A DNA stretch of 64,000 bases from Salinarimonas soli. GTDB taxonomy: Bacteria > Pseudomonadota > Alphaproteobacteria > Rhizobiales > Beijerinckiaceae. Shown here in pieces: positions 27,318 to 35,363 of this stretch (position 1 is its first letter; each line of letters starts with the position of its first letter). The notes beneath the pieces were generated by a model, which saw only the letters and a list, made by a program, of their open reading frames with translations, was not told the origin of the DNA and ran no database searches. A program made the position numbers and the translations under genes. The stretch spans positions 1 to 64,000 of the forward strand of contig NZ_VUOA01000018.1 in assembly GCF_008386575.1 (NCBI RefSeq), written 5' to 3'.

Positions 27318-27644
27318 TCAGCACCCGCGGCAGAGCGAGTTGACGACCTTGCGGCCGACCTCGTTGTTGCGGGCGACGTCAGCTTCGATCGCCTCACGGT
27401 TCTTGCCCTCGGACGCCTTCAGATCGGCGGCCTCGCCGGAGCCCGACGCGGGCGAGGACGAGCGCCGCCTGGGGCCGGATTTCGGCCGTACGCCGACCTG
27501 GGACAGGGCGACCGGCGCATCCTCCGGGCCGATGCTGACATTCGGCTGCAAGGGCTCGTAATCGGAGAGGGCCGAGTTCAACGAGCACGCTCCCAAGAGC
27601 GGGAGAATGGCCGCGACCAGAGCAGCTCGCAAAGTCATGTTCAT
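27318..27644 (-). CDS. Small lipoprotein
   Basis: A 108-residue secreted protein. The N-terminus is a clear lipoprotein signal: charged start, hydrophobic core and lipobox LGAC, giving a lipidated cysteine near residue 20. The mature part is Pro/Ser/Arg-rich and lacks a recognised domain; it ends in CRGC. Starts at 27644 and 27638 are both possible. It is the last chromosomal gene before the tRNA fragment. Confidence 0.6.
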   Translation of the reverse strand: MNMTLRAALVAAILPLLGACSLNSALSDYEPLQPNVSIGPEDAPVALSQVGVRPKSGPRRRSSSPASGSGEAADLKASEGKNREAIEADVARNNEVGRKVVNSLCRGC

Positions 27645-28217
27645 CGTCACATCCCGTTGGTCGGGCACCATGCACCCGTGGATCGGCTCGCGTCCTGCTT
27701 ACGCGGCCAAGTGTGGCATGAGAGGGGCGCGTGAACGAAGCCGTCCAGACCGGCGCCAAACGGTGAGCGCTGTTGAAGCGCGAACACGATGCGCCGTCGA
27801 GCGCACGTTCAGCGAAACGGGTGCGAAAACCCGCGACTCGCCGGAATCCAAATTGTCCGAAGAGAACGGTTGGCTGGGGGACCTGGATTCGAACCAGGAC
27901 TAGCGGAGTCAGAGTCCTATCTTATCCGTTGTTCATCAACGCTCTGGCTGTAAAACGATCCATTCCCGGCCATAAGCAGATCAATGGCCTAGAGCCGAAT
28001 TGTAAAATGAGATCCGGGCGCAAGACGCGTCCCCAGCGCCCGAACCGAAAGGTGCGACGATGGGCATGATCTGGACCCAAAGTCCCTCCCGAATCCCCTC
28101 CCACTTCCAGAGCCGTGCAGCAGGTGTATTTCCGGACCTTGGCCCCTCTCCGCGAAAGTCGAGTGGACGCAGCCGCCCAGCTGGTACAATCCTTCGCATC
28201 GCAAAGAGGCCACCCTG
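27645..28217. other. Attachment-site region without protein gene
   Basis: This stretch of 573 bases lies between the lipoprotein gene and the first cargo gene. Apart from the tRNA-Gln fragment it holds nothing I can support. A frame on the plus strand reading through the fragment is the usual artefact of antisense tRNA sequence. The DNA to the right of the fragment drops in GC content, as expected at the start of an acquired element. Confidence 0.6.
27871..27916 (-). tRNA. tRNA-Gln(CTG) 3' half, attachment-site remnant
   Basis: On the minus strand the last 46 bases of a tRNA are seen: GGACTCTGACTCCGC (anticodon loop with CTG and the 3' stem), variable loop CTAG, a T-arm CCTGG-TTCGAAT-CCAGG, the acceptor strand TCCCCCA, discriminator G and encoded CCA. 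The 5' half is absent; the sequence to the right does not complete the anticodon, D and acceptor stems. This is the typical trace of an integrase that recombines at the 3' half of a tRNA gene. The intact copy should lie at the other end of the element. Confidence 0.75.
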
Positions 28218-29123
28218 ATGCTGAGTCCTGAATCCTCGAAGCTGTCGCCTGTGCGAACCAGCGAAATCCGTGCACGGGTCAAGCGGGTGCTTGGCGGAAA
28301 GGCCTTTCCGGACGACTTGCCTCGAATCTATCTCTGGCTCCGCGAGCAGGGCGGCTCACCACCGTCCTCGATCCTTGAGATCGCAAACTTCATCGCGCAT
28401 CCAACGAGCCGAGATAAGGGTTTGGCAACTAAGAATCTTCGGACGTTTCTGCGACACTACCGTATGATGGCGAATATCCGAGACCTTGATCTGGCCGATT
28501 GCCCGACGGGCTTCGTCGACATCATCCGCGACAACTTCAACCGCTTGAGAGACGATGAACTGCTGTCGGCAACTGGCTTGCGCCGCTCGGTCGCAAAAGG
28601 ATTGATTGAGGAGGTATTTTCGTATTTCGAAGATGACGGCGAGCGGAGCCGCTTTCCGGAACATAAAGCGTCCAGGCTCACGGGCTCTCATATCAAGGCT
28701 TTGGTCGCGGGAATTACGCTGACCCCTGTGCGGCCAGCTCTCACGTCGCAGCAGATTGTTGCCGATTTCATCGCAGCCGTCGAAAACTCTCCGCTTCAGA
28801 TGCGGCCGCAGCAGGTGGTTGACAAAATGGAGACGCGGCTGGCGCTCTTCGCGCTCGCCTCGATGCATGGCTCAACAATCACCTTGGAGAGCGGATGGTC
28901 AGCGAACCTGTTCGCTGGCACGACGGATGGCATGCTCGGTGTGCTAGCGGGCGCGGTGACAGAAGCCGTTCCGGGAAAGTTGCCTGAAGGCGTACTCGTC
29001 CCATTCCTGACCTCGACGATCCTTGCATCGGACTGGACGCGAGGACTCGACACGTCGCCGAACACGGTTTGGCGGGGTCCAATCGAGATCGGTGCCGACG
29101 GTCGGCTCTGCGTCCTCGCGTGA
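28218..29123 (+). CDS. Hypothetical cargo protein, 301 residues
   Basis: I do not recognise a family. The protein is soluble-looking, with a helical N-terminal half (SEIRARVKRVLGG, FLRHYRMMANIRDLDLAD) and an alpha-helical middle, then a mixed region with MHGSTITLESGW. No transmembrane spans. It is the first gene after the tRNA remnant and has lower GC and mixed codon use compared with the chromosomal genes, which fits cargo DNA. It could be a defence or regulatory protein; nothing in the sequence decides this. Confidence 0.7.
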   Translation: MLSPESSKLSPVRTSEIRARVKRVLGGKAFPDDLPRIYLWLREQGGSPPSSILEIANFIAHPTSRDKGLATKNLRTFLRHYRMMANIRDLDLADCPTGFVDIIRDNFNRLRDDELLSATGLRRSVAKGLIEEVFSYFEDDGERSRFPEHKASRLTGSHIKALVAGITLTPVRPALTSQQIVADFIAAVENSPLQMRPQQVVDKMETRLALFALASMHGSTITLESGWSANLFAGTTDGMLGVLAGAVTEAVPGKLPEGVLVPFLTSTILASDWTRGLDTSPNTVWRGPIEIGADGRLCVLA

Positions 29124-29210
29124 CTTCGATGAGCTGGTCACCCTGAGCGGCAGCATGTCCATCGGCGTCGAGCGTTTCAGGTTCGGCTGATCTGCCTGGA
29201 GTGACCATGT

Positions 29211-30020
29211 CTAAATTCGCCGATATGTCGATAATATTGCGCGGAGTTCTCTGATATTTTTCCGGTCAGGTCTTGTTCCATAGAAGCGCTCGAACCATTC
29301 AGACGCTTTCTCATGAAAGCTCAATTTTGTTTCGATGAAATTTATATCATCGTTCGGTATAAACAGCGCCAAGACTACTACAGCCTGCCCGATAGCCCTA
29401 GAGAGTTCCTGCATTGATACATCAACTAATCCGGCATCGAAGAACGGGCCTGCTTGATGCAGATTTTCGCCGGTCTTCCGCAACAAGCTGAACCCGATGA
29501 CAGTGGGATGCGCCGCTAGCGAGCAAAACATCTCATATGCGTCGGCGCGCTTCTTTTCTTTAAACCCGTCTCGCTCATCGAGTGCGACTCGGATTTTGAA
29601 CGGCGAAAACTCTTTCTTGCGATCTGCCTCGGAGCATTCTCGCCAACGTCGGACCTGGTCGGGGCGGGTTTGGAAATAATCGAGCAGGAACGCCGTTTCG
29701 AGAATGTCTCGCTGAATGGATGCCGCTACTTGGTAGTACCCGCTAAGCAACATCTTCAATGAAGCACTAGATGCATTGAAAAGACGGATGCCAAGAAGTT
29801 GGATTGTTAACTCATCATCGTGGCGGCCCTCGTGCTGCTTTGCGAACGCCATACACACGTTCATCGCCTCAGCAATAAAAACTGAGCATAGCCTTAAGCC
29901 TTCACTGCCCTGGATAACAGTTCTCGCGCTCGCGCGTATCTCCTCTTCGCCAGCGTGCAGGAGTTCGAAATTCTCGGGCCAACTGTCACGAGCTTGCCGC
30001 CGTCGTTTAGCTTCACCCAT
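29211..30020 (-). CDS. Hypothetical cargo protein, 269 residues
   Basis: The N-terminus MGEAKRRRQARDSW is a basic leader common in phage and plasmid proteins. The remainder is a helical domain with YYQVAASIQRDILETAFLL, reminiscent of HEPN-like or DUF5677-type helical proteins, but the resemblance is weak. No membrane segment is clear. GC is low for this genome. The ATG at 30020 overlaps the stop of the upstream gene by 8 bases, so it is the last gene of a three-gene minus-strand unit. Confidence 0.7.
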   Translation of the reverse strand: MGEAKRRRQARDSWPENFELLHAGEEEIRASARTVIQGSEGLRLCSVFIAEAMNVCMAFAKQHEGRHDDELTIQLLGIRLFNASSASLKMLLSGYYQVAASIQRDILETAFLLDYFQTRPDQVRRWRECSEADRKKEFSPFKIRVALDERDGFKEKKRADAYEMFCSLAAHPTVIGFSLLRKTGENLHQAGPFFDAGLVDVSMQELSRAIGQAVVVLALFIPNDDINFIETKLSFHEKASEWFERFYGTRPDRKNIRELRAILSTYRRI

Positions 30021-30435
30021 CGTGTCCGTCGCTTCGCGTAGATCTGTCCGGTGTTGATAGCGCAGCGATGATCCGATCCGCCACCGGCCCGAGCAGTGCC
30101 TCCTGATCGACCGTGCCTTCCGAGGAGACGTACATCTCAGCGACGAGCATCTCGAGAACGAGGGCGCGCTCCTCGGGCGTGAACTCGCCGGGTCGGGCGC
30201 GCTGCACCCCGTCGTCCTTGCCGCCGTGGGCTCGCCCCCAAAACGCATCGCGCGAGCCGGTCAGGACCTCGGCTGCGTCGTCGATCGCGTCCATCACGCC
30301 GCCCGCCGCTTTGTGCTCCGGCCCGCCGATCGGGGTGGCCGTCTGAGCCGCGATGCAGGCCCGCCTAGCCTCGCCCAACGCCCGCAACAGCGCCTTACGA
30401 TCAAGCTCTGAGAAGATGCGCTTCCTGGTCGCCAT
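30013..30435 (-). CDS. Hypothetical cargo protein, 140 residues
   Basis: A mainly helical protein with a basic start (MATRKRIF) and a middle region rich in Gly/Asp. The C-terminal part has acidic helices (TPEERALVLEMLVAEMYV). No family recognised. It overlaps its neighbours on both sides on the same strand and is likely translated together with them. Confidence 0.6.
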   Translation of the reverse strand: MATRKRIFSELDRKALLRALGEARRACIAAQTATPIGGPEHKAAGGVMDAIDDAAEVLTGSRDAFWGRAHGGKDDGVQRARPGEFTPEERALVLEMLVAEMYVSSEGTVDQEALLGPVADRIIAALSTPDRSTRSDGHDG

Positions 30436-30697
30436 GCCGGAACGTAGCGAGAACACGCAGGTGCCGGCAAGCCAGATCGAGCAGCTCGTCGAAGCTCAAC
30501 ACCTCGACCTGTCGGCCTTCCCCGTCCTGGATCGTGACAAGCCATGCGCTCAAGTCGGTGAACGGGAAACGGAGTAGCACTTCGAGAGCAACGTCGGCCG
30601 CGCGGTCGCTCAGATCAGATTCGGGACCGATGACGTACCCGGTTTCATCGACAATGAGATCCACACCATTGGTGCAGTGGAAGCGATACGCACACAT
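30401..30697 (-). CDS. DUF6894-like small protein
   Basis: A 98-residue protein whose start YRFHCTNGVDLIVDETG and middle DRAADVALEVLLRF resemble the DUF6894 family of small Rhizobiales proteins, which typically begin with a YxFH..dG block. The function of the family is unknown. The ATG at 30697 is preferred to 30712 because GAGG lies 5-8 bases before it. First gene of the three-gene unit. Its end overlaps the next gene by 35 bases. Confidence 0.6.
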   Translation of the reverse strand: MCAYRFHCTNGVDLIVDETGYVIGPESDLSDRAADVALEVLLRFPFTDLSAWLVTIQDGEGRQVEVLSFDELLDLACRHLRVLATFRHGDQEAHLLRA

Positions 30698-30913
30698 GAG
30701 ACACCTCGGCATGCCCCCGACGTGTCTTCGACTTCTTGACGCCTACGAGGTTCCGAGCATTCCCGGTGGTCAAATCTTTTCGAGGCGCATCTCCACGCTA
30801 TCCTCGATATCCACAACGGCGACACGGCGCTATACCGAGATCGCTGAGTGCATGTTGCCGCCGACTCACGTTCAATCAGATGTGCTCACTGGTCACCCAT
30901 CAACGAGGCATTC

Positions 30914-31354
30914 ATGTCGTCCAGCGACCCTTTCGAAAAATTCAGGCAAGCTCTTGACGCAGCGCCACAGCACACTGAGCCCACCGACGATGAGTTGCGG
31001 CAGCGCGCAGTCGATACGTTCTCCAGCTTTTGGGAAGCAATCGGGAAGTATGACGCGCTCGTAAAACAGAAATATGAACAAGCGAGCGTGACGTTCGACA
31101 TCACGCGCGTCGAACGCCGCGACCAAATTATCTATGGCGAGATTCGGATCACCCGTCCCAGCGGTAACACTGGACAGCAATCCTCGCGCCGGTTCCCATT
31201 CTCAATCCAGGGCAAGCGCATTTGGATGGACGATAGCGAGTTCAAGAAGATCTCGCGGGTACGCGCGAAATCCGACATCGCTGTCTACAGCCATGAGGAC
31301 GAAAGCCTCGTCGCGGATCTGGGTACAGTAATCCTAGGCGTGCTGCGCAGCTAA
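30914..31354 (+). CDS. Hypothetical cargo protein, 146 residues
   Basis: A hydrophilic protein with an N-terminal helical part and a beta-rich C-terminal half (SVTFDITRVERRDQIIYGEI, RRFPFSIQGKRIWMDD). No family recognised. A GAGG site precedes the ATG at 30914. It stands alone on the plus strand and ends just before the terminator-like hairpin at 31364. GC is below that of the late phage genes. Confidence 0.65.
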   Translation: MSSSDPFEKFRQALDAAPQHTEPTDDELRQRAVDTFSSFWEAIGKYDALVKQKYEQASVTFDITRVERRDQIIYGEIRITRPSGNTGQQSSRRFPFSIQGKRIWMDDSEFKKISRVRAKSDIAVYSHEDESLVADLGTVILGVLRS

Positions 31355-31355
31355 A

Positions 31356-31389
31356 CGCAAAAAGCCCCGTCGGCCGAAGCCGACGGGGC
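31356..31389 (-). terminator. Rho-independent terminator of the late operon
   Basis: An 11-bp stem GCCCCGTCGGC/GCCGACGGGGC with loop TTCG-type (CGAA on plus) is followed on the minus strand by TTTTTGCGTTT. It lies 84 bases after the last late gene (stop at 31473) and closes the minus-strand late transcription unit. It can also stop plus-strand readthrough weakly. Confidence 0.85.
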
Positions 31390-31472
31390 AGGTAGAGCGA
31401 CCCTTGGGAGGTCGGGAGCGAGAGTAGAGCGGCGGCAGGCGGCCGGTCCTCCCCCACATGGTGGAAGCGGCG

Positions 31473-31877
31473 CTACTTCTCCCCTCCCCGCTTGTCGCGG
31501 GCCTCGAGCTTGTTGATCTGCCCGCGCAGGTCCTCGCCCTCGTCGTCGAGCTCCTTGATCTGATCCAGGATGGCGCGCTGCCGGCGCTCCACGTTGATCC
31601 GGGTCACCTCGTCGGTGCCCTCCCGCTTGAGCTGGCGCTCCACCGCGGAGAGGTCGTTCGACAGGAACGCCTTCTCGGTGCGGATCTGGCGCCGCTCGGA
31701 GCGCATCAGCCGGATCTCGACCCGGTCCATGCGCTGGTCGACGTAGAGCTGGGTCGCGGGCGCGAGGCCCATCCACATCAATGCCGTGCCCACCGTGGCG
31801 ACGGAGCCGATATAGGTCGCGAGCTTCACGACGAGGCCTGCCGCGATGTCGAATGTCGCGCTTCCAGAGGTGGTCAT
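31473..31877 (-). CDS. Phage membrane protein with coiled coil (possible holin-type)
   Basis: A 134-residue protein with one hydrophobic segment near the N-terminus (LVVKLATYIGSVATVGTALM) and a long charged coiled coil after it (IDQRMDRVEIRL-like heptads, then EKAFLSNDLSAVERQLK). It is the last gene of the late operon, after the spanins. One span followed by a cytosolic or periplasmic coil may mean a lysis regulator or second holin; not provable from sequence. Confidence 0.6.
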   Translation of the reverse strand: MTTSGSATFDIAAGLVVKLATYIGSVATVGTALMWMGLAPATQLYVDQRMDRVEIRLMRSERRQIRTEKAFLSNDLSAVERQLKREGTDEVTRINVERRQRAILDQIKELDDEGEDLRGQINKLEARDKRGGEK

Positions 31878-31946
31878 GTATGCCCCCACAAGGGATGGGC
31901 CGGCGGCGCGGTTCTCGCGTCTCACCGGAACGGGAGAGGTAGCGCC

Positions 31947-32327
31947 CTATTCGGGGGCGGTTGGGGCGGCGTAGCTCTCGCGGAGGCGCTCGTAGACGTC
32001 CGCGGTGTCCGCCAGAGCGGCCGCGTTCTGGTCGCCGTAGTTCAGGGCTCGACGGGCGAAGATCCGCGGGCTCTCACCGAGTCGCGGCATCGGCCGGGGC
32101 GCCGGCTCGGGCACGATCAACACCACCGGGGGCAGCTGCACGGGGCTGGCCTGGGCCGTCAGCCCGGCCGTAGTGGTTGACCCGCAGCCACTCAAGATCG
32201 CGGCGAGTGAGACCGTCACGAGGAGCAGGACGACAAGCCGGAACGCCGTCGCCGGCTGGCACGGGAGCGGGCGGCTGGGGATCGGCGGGTGCCGCGGCGC
32301 GGGCCGCCAGCTCTCTTTCGTATGCAT
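31947..32327 (-). CDS. Rz1-like outer-membrane spanin lipoprotein
   Basis: A 126-residue protein with a hydrophobic signal and lipobox LSGC, then a proline-rich mature part (SPVQLPPVVLIVPEPAPRP). This matches o-spanins, which sit in the outer membrane and join the i-spanin to disrupt it at lysis. The start lies inside the Rz gene in another frame and the gene runs past the Rz stop, a classical overlapping Rz/Rz1 layout. The n-region before the hydrophobic core is long, so a later start is possible. Confidence 0.72.
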   Translation of the reverse strand: MHTKESWRPAPRHPPIPSRPLPCQPATAFRLVVLLLVTVSLAAILSGCGSTTTAGLTAQASPVQLPPVVLIVPEPAPRPMPRLGESPRIFARRALNYGDQNAAALADTADVYERLRESYAAPTAPE

Positions 32328-32619
32328 CGAGCTTCTCCTCGGCGGTGCGGGCCTGCTCGGCGCGCTGATCGGCGGCGCGGCGGTGGCTCTCGGCGGATTG
32401 CTGGGCTGCGGTGAGGTCTCGCTTCGCCTCGGCGAGCTTGCGCCTGAGGTCGTTGGCCTGGCACAGGCCGATCGTGTCGGCCCGGCCGGCGTCGTAGCCG
32501 GTCCACTCGCCGACCCCGTAGCCCAGCGCGAAGGCGCCGGGCAGCATGAGGAGCGCGCCGATCGCGAACGCGGCCGTCGCGGGCTGGATCCCGAAGAACC
32601 GGGCGATGAGGGCCAGCAT
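32074..32619 (-). CDS. Rz-like inner-membrane spanin
   Basis: A 181-residue protein with one N-terminal membrane span (AFAIGALLMLPGAFALGYGV) and a long periplasmic coiled coil (LRRKLAEAKRDLTAAQQ and beyond), the architecture of i-spanins. The ATG overlaps the endolysin stop (TGATG). The C-terminal part is Pro/Arg-rich. The o-spanin gene overlaps it in another frame. Confidence 0.72.
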   Translation of the reverse strand: MLALIARFFGIQPATAAFAIGALLMLPGAFALGYGVGEWTGYDAGRADTIGLCQANDLRRKLAEAKRDLTAAQQSAESHRRAADQRAEQARTAEEKLDAYERELAARAAAPADPQPPAPVPAGDGVPACRPAPRDGLTRRDLEWLRVNHYGRADGPGQPRAAAPGGVDRARAGAPADAATR

Positions 32620-33083
32620 CACAGGTCCGCCATGCAGAGCTCGCGCTCGGCCGCACGCCGGCGCGTGAGCCCGCGCATCCTGATCCCGGCCGCCGTGTCG
32701 AACCGCAGGAGCTTGTCGCAGGCCTCCCGGGTCTGCCCAGCGTTCACGAGGGGCGCGATGCTTTTGCAGTAGCGGGCCGGGCCGAGGTTCCAGGCGAAGC
32801 TGGTGAACGCGACCCAGCGCCGGTCCGGGAGCTCCACGGCGGTGCAGGCGTCGACGGCCGCGCCGTAGCGCTCCTCGATGCCGCGCCGCAGGCCCTCCTT
32901 GCACTGCTCGAGGGTGCGCACGTCGCCCTTCTTTACGCCCTCGGTCTCGCCGAAGCAGATGGTCCAGGGGTGGCCCTTGGTCGCCGGGTCGGGATAAGCG
33001 TACCGCTGCATCCCCTCCCAGCCGCCCGTGAACGTCATGCACGCGACCACGGCCGCGGCGGAGCGCTTCTTGGTGGTGCTCAT
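32619..33083 (-). CDS. Phage lysozyme (GH24, SAR-endolysin type)
   Basis: A 154-residue muramidase that cuts the glycan backbone of peptidoglycan. The GH24 catalytic triad is visible as E23 in GGWEG, D32 in YPDPATKG and T41 in PWTICFG. The N-terminus (SAAAVVACMTFTG) is a weakly hydrophobic signal-anchor-release segment, so the enzyme is probably exported by Sec and released when the holin collapses the membrane potential. The gene overlaps holin and Rz by a few bases. Confidence 0.88.
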   Translation of the reverse strand: MSTTKKRSAAAVVACMTFTGGWEGMQRYAYPDPATKGHPWTICFGETEGVKKGDVRTLEQCKEGLRRGIEERYGAAVDACTAVELPDRRWVAFTSFAWNLGPARYCKSIAPLVNAGQTREACDKLLRFDTAAGIRMRGLTRRRAAERELCMADL

Positions 33084-33352
33084 GCCCCTACTCCCATCTG
33101 CTCGTCTGCCGAATCTTGGAGAGGGAGCGAGAGCCCGCGCTGCGCTACGACGCGCGCGAGCGGGACGCCGACGGTGCTGAGAAGCACCGAGGCGGCGAAC
33201 AGCCCGATCGGGACGAAGGCGTTCCAGGCCGGCAGGCCCTCAATGCCGGTCGGCCAGACCCAGGAGGCGCCCTGGAGGGTGGCAGCGAGCCAGGCGACGC
33301 GAACCGCCAGTGATCGGCGCAGCACGGCGCGCGCGTTCTCGATGAGACGCAT
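33080..33352 (-). CDS. Phage holin-like membrane protein
   Basis: A 90-residue protein with two hydrophobic segments (RVAWLAATLQGASWVW and FVPIGLFAASVLLSTVGVPL), a short basic N-terminus (MRLIENARAVLRRSLAVR) and a polar tail. This is typical of small phage holins of the DUF7940 type that sit before a GH24 endolysin. It is the first gene of the lysis cassette, 4 bases overlapping the endolysin. A terminator-like hairpin lies just upstream at 33371-33396. Confidence 0.75.
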   Translation of the reverse strand: MRLIENARAVLRRSLAVRVAWLAATLQGASWVWPTGIEGLPAWNAFVPIGLFAASVLLSTVGVPLARVVAQRGLSLPLQDSADEQMGVGA

Positions 33353-33370
33353 GGATCTCTCCAGGGCATG

Positions 33371-33396
33371 AAAAAGCCGCCCGGGTCAGGGGCGGC
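33371..33396 (-). terminator. Terminator-like hairpin before the holin
   Basis: On the minus strand a stem built from GCCGCCCC and GGGCGGC is followed by TTTTTCATGCCC, then the ribosome site of the holin gene. It resembles a rho-independent terminator but sits inside the late operon, so it may lower or time lysis expression. The T-run is followed by CATG, shared with two other hairpins at 35307 and 36921. Confidence 0.65.
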
Positions 33397-33444
33397 GGGT
33401 TGACGGGCCGGGCTTACGGGCTATGGGTCGCGAGCGAGGTGATG

Positions 33445-33789
33445 ATGCTGCGACGGGGTGCTGCTTGGGTCGGCTGGGCAATGGTGGTCGCCTTATGCGT
33501 GCTGTCGCTTTGGCCGGGAGGCGTCGAGACGCCTCCTGAGGTCGCCGGACCACGACGGCATTTCCTGGCCTATGCCGCGACAGCGGCTGTACTCGCATAC
33601 GCCTATCGGTCGCCCCGCCATCAATGGGTCGTGAGCTGCGGCTTGGTCGCTCTCGGGATTGCACTTGAGGTCGGTCAGATCTGGGTGCCTGGCCGGACTG
33701 CGGGCATTGGAGATGCGATCGGCAGCGGCATGGGCGCAATCGCCGGCGTGTTGGCGGTCAGCCTCTTGCCCTGGCGTCGGTCTGCCTAG
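33445..33789 (+). CDS. VanZ-like membrane protein (moron)
   Basis: A 114-residue protein with four hydrophobic segments and the VanZ-family layout: the HFLAYAATAAVLAYAY segment, a LEVGQIWVPGRTAGIGDAI block and a C-terminal span. VanZ relatives sit in the inner membrane; their biochemical role is unclear. The gene is on the plus strand, against the late operon, flanked by the holin hairpin, so it looks like a moron expressed from its own promoter in the lysogen. The ATG at 33445 has better spacing from GCGAGG than the one at 33442. Confidence 0.75.
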   Translation: MLRRGAAWVGWAMVVALCVLSLWPGGVETPPEVAGPRRHFLAYAATAAVLAYAYRSPRHQWVVSCGLVALGIALEVGQIWVPGRTAGIGDAIGSGMGAIAGVLAVSLLPWRRSA

Positions 33790-33862
33790 CCCATCGCCGG
33801 AGCGCGGTGGGCGCCCTCAAGGAGGAGGGCGAGGCAGCCAACAGACACGATGACCAGCCTGA

Positions 33863-35290
33863 TCACGCGATCTTGCGGAGCGAGTAATCCGACCAGTAGA
33901 TGTCGGCGCTGCCGATGTTCGAGACCGCGTTCATGAGCACGACGGCGCCGATGTTGAGGCCCGTGAAGCCCGGTTGGAGGGTGATCGGCGGGGTGCGCAA
34001 CACGCCCTTATGCGGCACGTTCGGGAAGACGTGCGTCCCGCCAACTGTCGTGTCGTAGCACCCATCCTGCGCTGTTTGGGGCGAGGCGGGACCCGTCTCC
34101 GTGATCTCGGTCAGGATCGCCTGGACGTTCAACGGTGTGCCCACAAGCTCGTAGGCGATTTCCGCGAACACGACGTCGCCTGCGGCAAAACCGGATGTGA
34201 CCCCTGAGACATAGAAGGCATACTTCTCTGAAGCGAGGCCGCCGGATCCGCCGAGCGTGACGGTCATGCGTTGGCGCTCGCCATTCCCGAGCCCGTCCGT
34301 CCGAGGGTTTTCCTTCGCGAGCACAAGCGTTGAGCCATTGCCCGCGCCGATGGCACGCGCCGCCCGCCAGAAGGTCGCAACAGCACCGGTCGGGACGAGG
34401 CCGGTCGCGGTTACGAGCGTGCCGCCCGTCCCGGCCATGAGACCGTAATTGTTGCTGCCGGAAATAAGACGGTTGCCCGTCAGGTTGTCGGTTGCGTCGT
34501 AGATGTCCAGGACGTCGGCGAGCGTCGTCGGCCGGGGCGGGAACAGACGATCGAGCACCGCAAGGATGGCCGTCGCCACGTAATAGACGCCTTGGGCGGT
34601 CGGGTGGAGGCCATCGAGCAACATGCCCGCAAGGGGCTCGCCCGTGGCGGACGTATAGTCGGTGAGCGCGCGACGAGTTTCCACGAAGATGGGCAACCGC
34701 CTCGGGGTGAGGCCCGCCGCCGCGACGAGGTCGGCGCGCCCATAGCACAGCTCAGCCAGCCACGTGTTGAACGATGCAAGCCGTCGTTTCTGGGCTCCTG
34801 TCGTGCTCGCGCCACCGCTCGTCACACGAGGCAGAATGGGGATCACGATGGGCAGGATCCCCGCGTCGAGCAGGTCGCGCAGAATGGCCGTCATACCGCT
34901 CTGCATCGTTGCCAGCGGGGTGTTCTGGGTGATGTCGTTGGTGCCCGCGAGGACGAGGCAGATATCGGGCCGTGCCGCGATGACATTCGGCACCCGTGCC
35001 GCGATCTGGTCGATGCGGTCTCCGGAGACACCGAAGTTGTTCGCAAGCGGGAAGTTAAACCGTTGTCCCGAGAGGATATTCAGCCACGTCGGGATACCAA
35101 TCGAATTGTAGCTTTTGCGGGTCCCGCTGAGCGTCGAGGCGCGAGCTGAGATGCTGTCGCCAAGCACGGCGAGGACCGGGCCGTTCACGGCGCGAATGTC
35201 GGTGAGCCACTCGCGCGGTGAACGCATCGTGTTCGAACCGGAGGGGGCGATGAGTTGCCGGCTGTACGGAGGGACGATAGTGCCGCCCAT
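33863..35290 (-). CDS. SGNH/GDSL hydrolase, tail-associated
   Basis: A 475-residue protein. The N-terminal half is an SGNH hydrolase: GDS (LGDSISA), the glycine of SGDR, GTNDI and the terminal DGLHPT give the Ser, Gly, Asn and Asp-His catalytic set. The C-terminal half looks beta-rich. Position behind fibre-like genes suggests a receptor-directed esterase on the tail, for example removing acetyl groups from surface glycan. No signal peptide is seen. Confidence 0.78.
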   Translation of the reverse strand: MGGTIVPPYSRQLIAPSGSNTMRSPREWLTDIRAVNGPVLAVLGDSISARASTLSGTRKSYNSIGIPTWLNILSGQRFNFPLANNFGVSGDRIDQIAARVPNVIAARPDICLVLAGTNDITQNTPLATMQSGMTAILRDLLDAGILPIVIPILPRVTSGGASTTGAQKRRLASFNTWLAELCYGRADLVAAAGLTPRRLPIFVETRRALTDYTSATGEPLAGMLLDGLHPTAQGVYYVATAILAVLDRLFPPRPTTLADVLDIYDATDNLTGNRLISGSNNYGLMAGTGGTLVTATGLVPTGAVATFWRAARAIGAGNGSTLVLAKENPRTDGLGNGERQRMTVTLGGSGGLASEKYAFYVSGVTSGFAAGDVVFAEIAYELVGTPLNVQAILTEITETGPASPQTAQDGCYDTTVGGTHVFPNVPHKGVLRTPPITLQPGFTGLNIGAVVLMNAVSNIGSADIYWSDYSLRKIA

Positions 35291-35306
35291 GGCGGTTCTC
35301 CATGAG

Positions 35307-35328
35307 AAAGCCGCCCATTGTGGACGGC
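35307..35328 (-). terminator. Terminator-like hairpin before the SGNH hydrolase gene
   Basis: On the minus strand GCCGTCC-ACAAT-GGGCGGC is followed by TTTCTCATGG, then the ribosome site of the downstream hydrolase gene. The short T-run makes termination partial at best. It is the second of three like-placed hairpins in the late operon. Confidence 0.45.
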
Positions 35329-35363
35329 GAGATGCGAAGGGAACGGGCGGGACCGGAGGGCGG

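Noticed and set aside
27607-27903. A plus-strand frame ending in GDLDSNQD near the tRNA fragment
   Set aside because: This sequence is antisense tRNA, a well-known false gene.
28218-31354. A toxin-antitoxin pair among the left cargo genes
   Set aside because: The genes are too large or in the wrong arrangement, and no toxin or antitoxin fold is recognisable.
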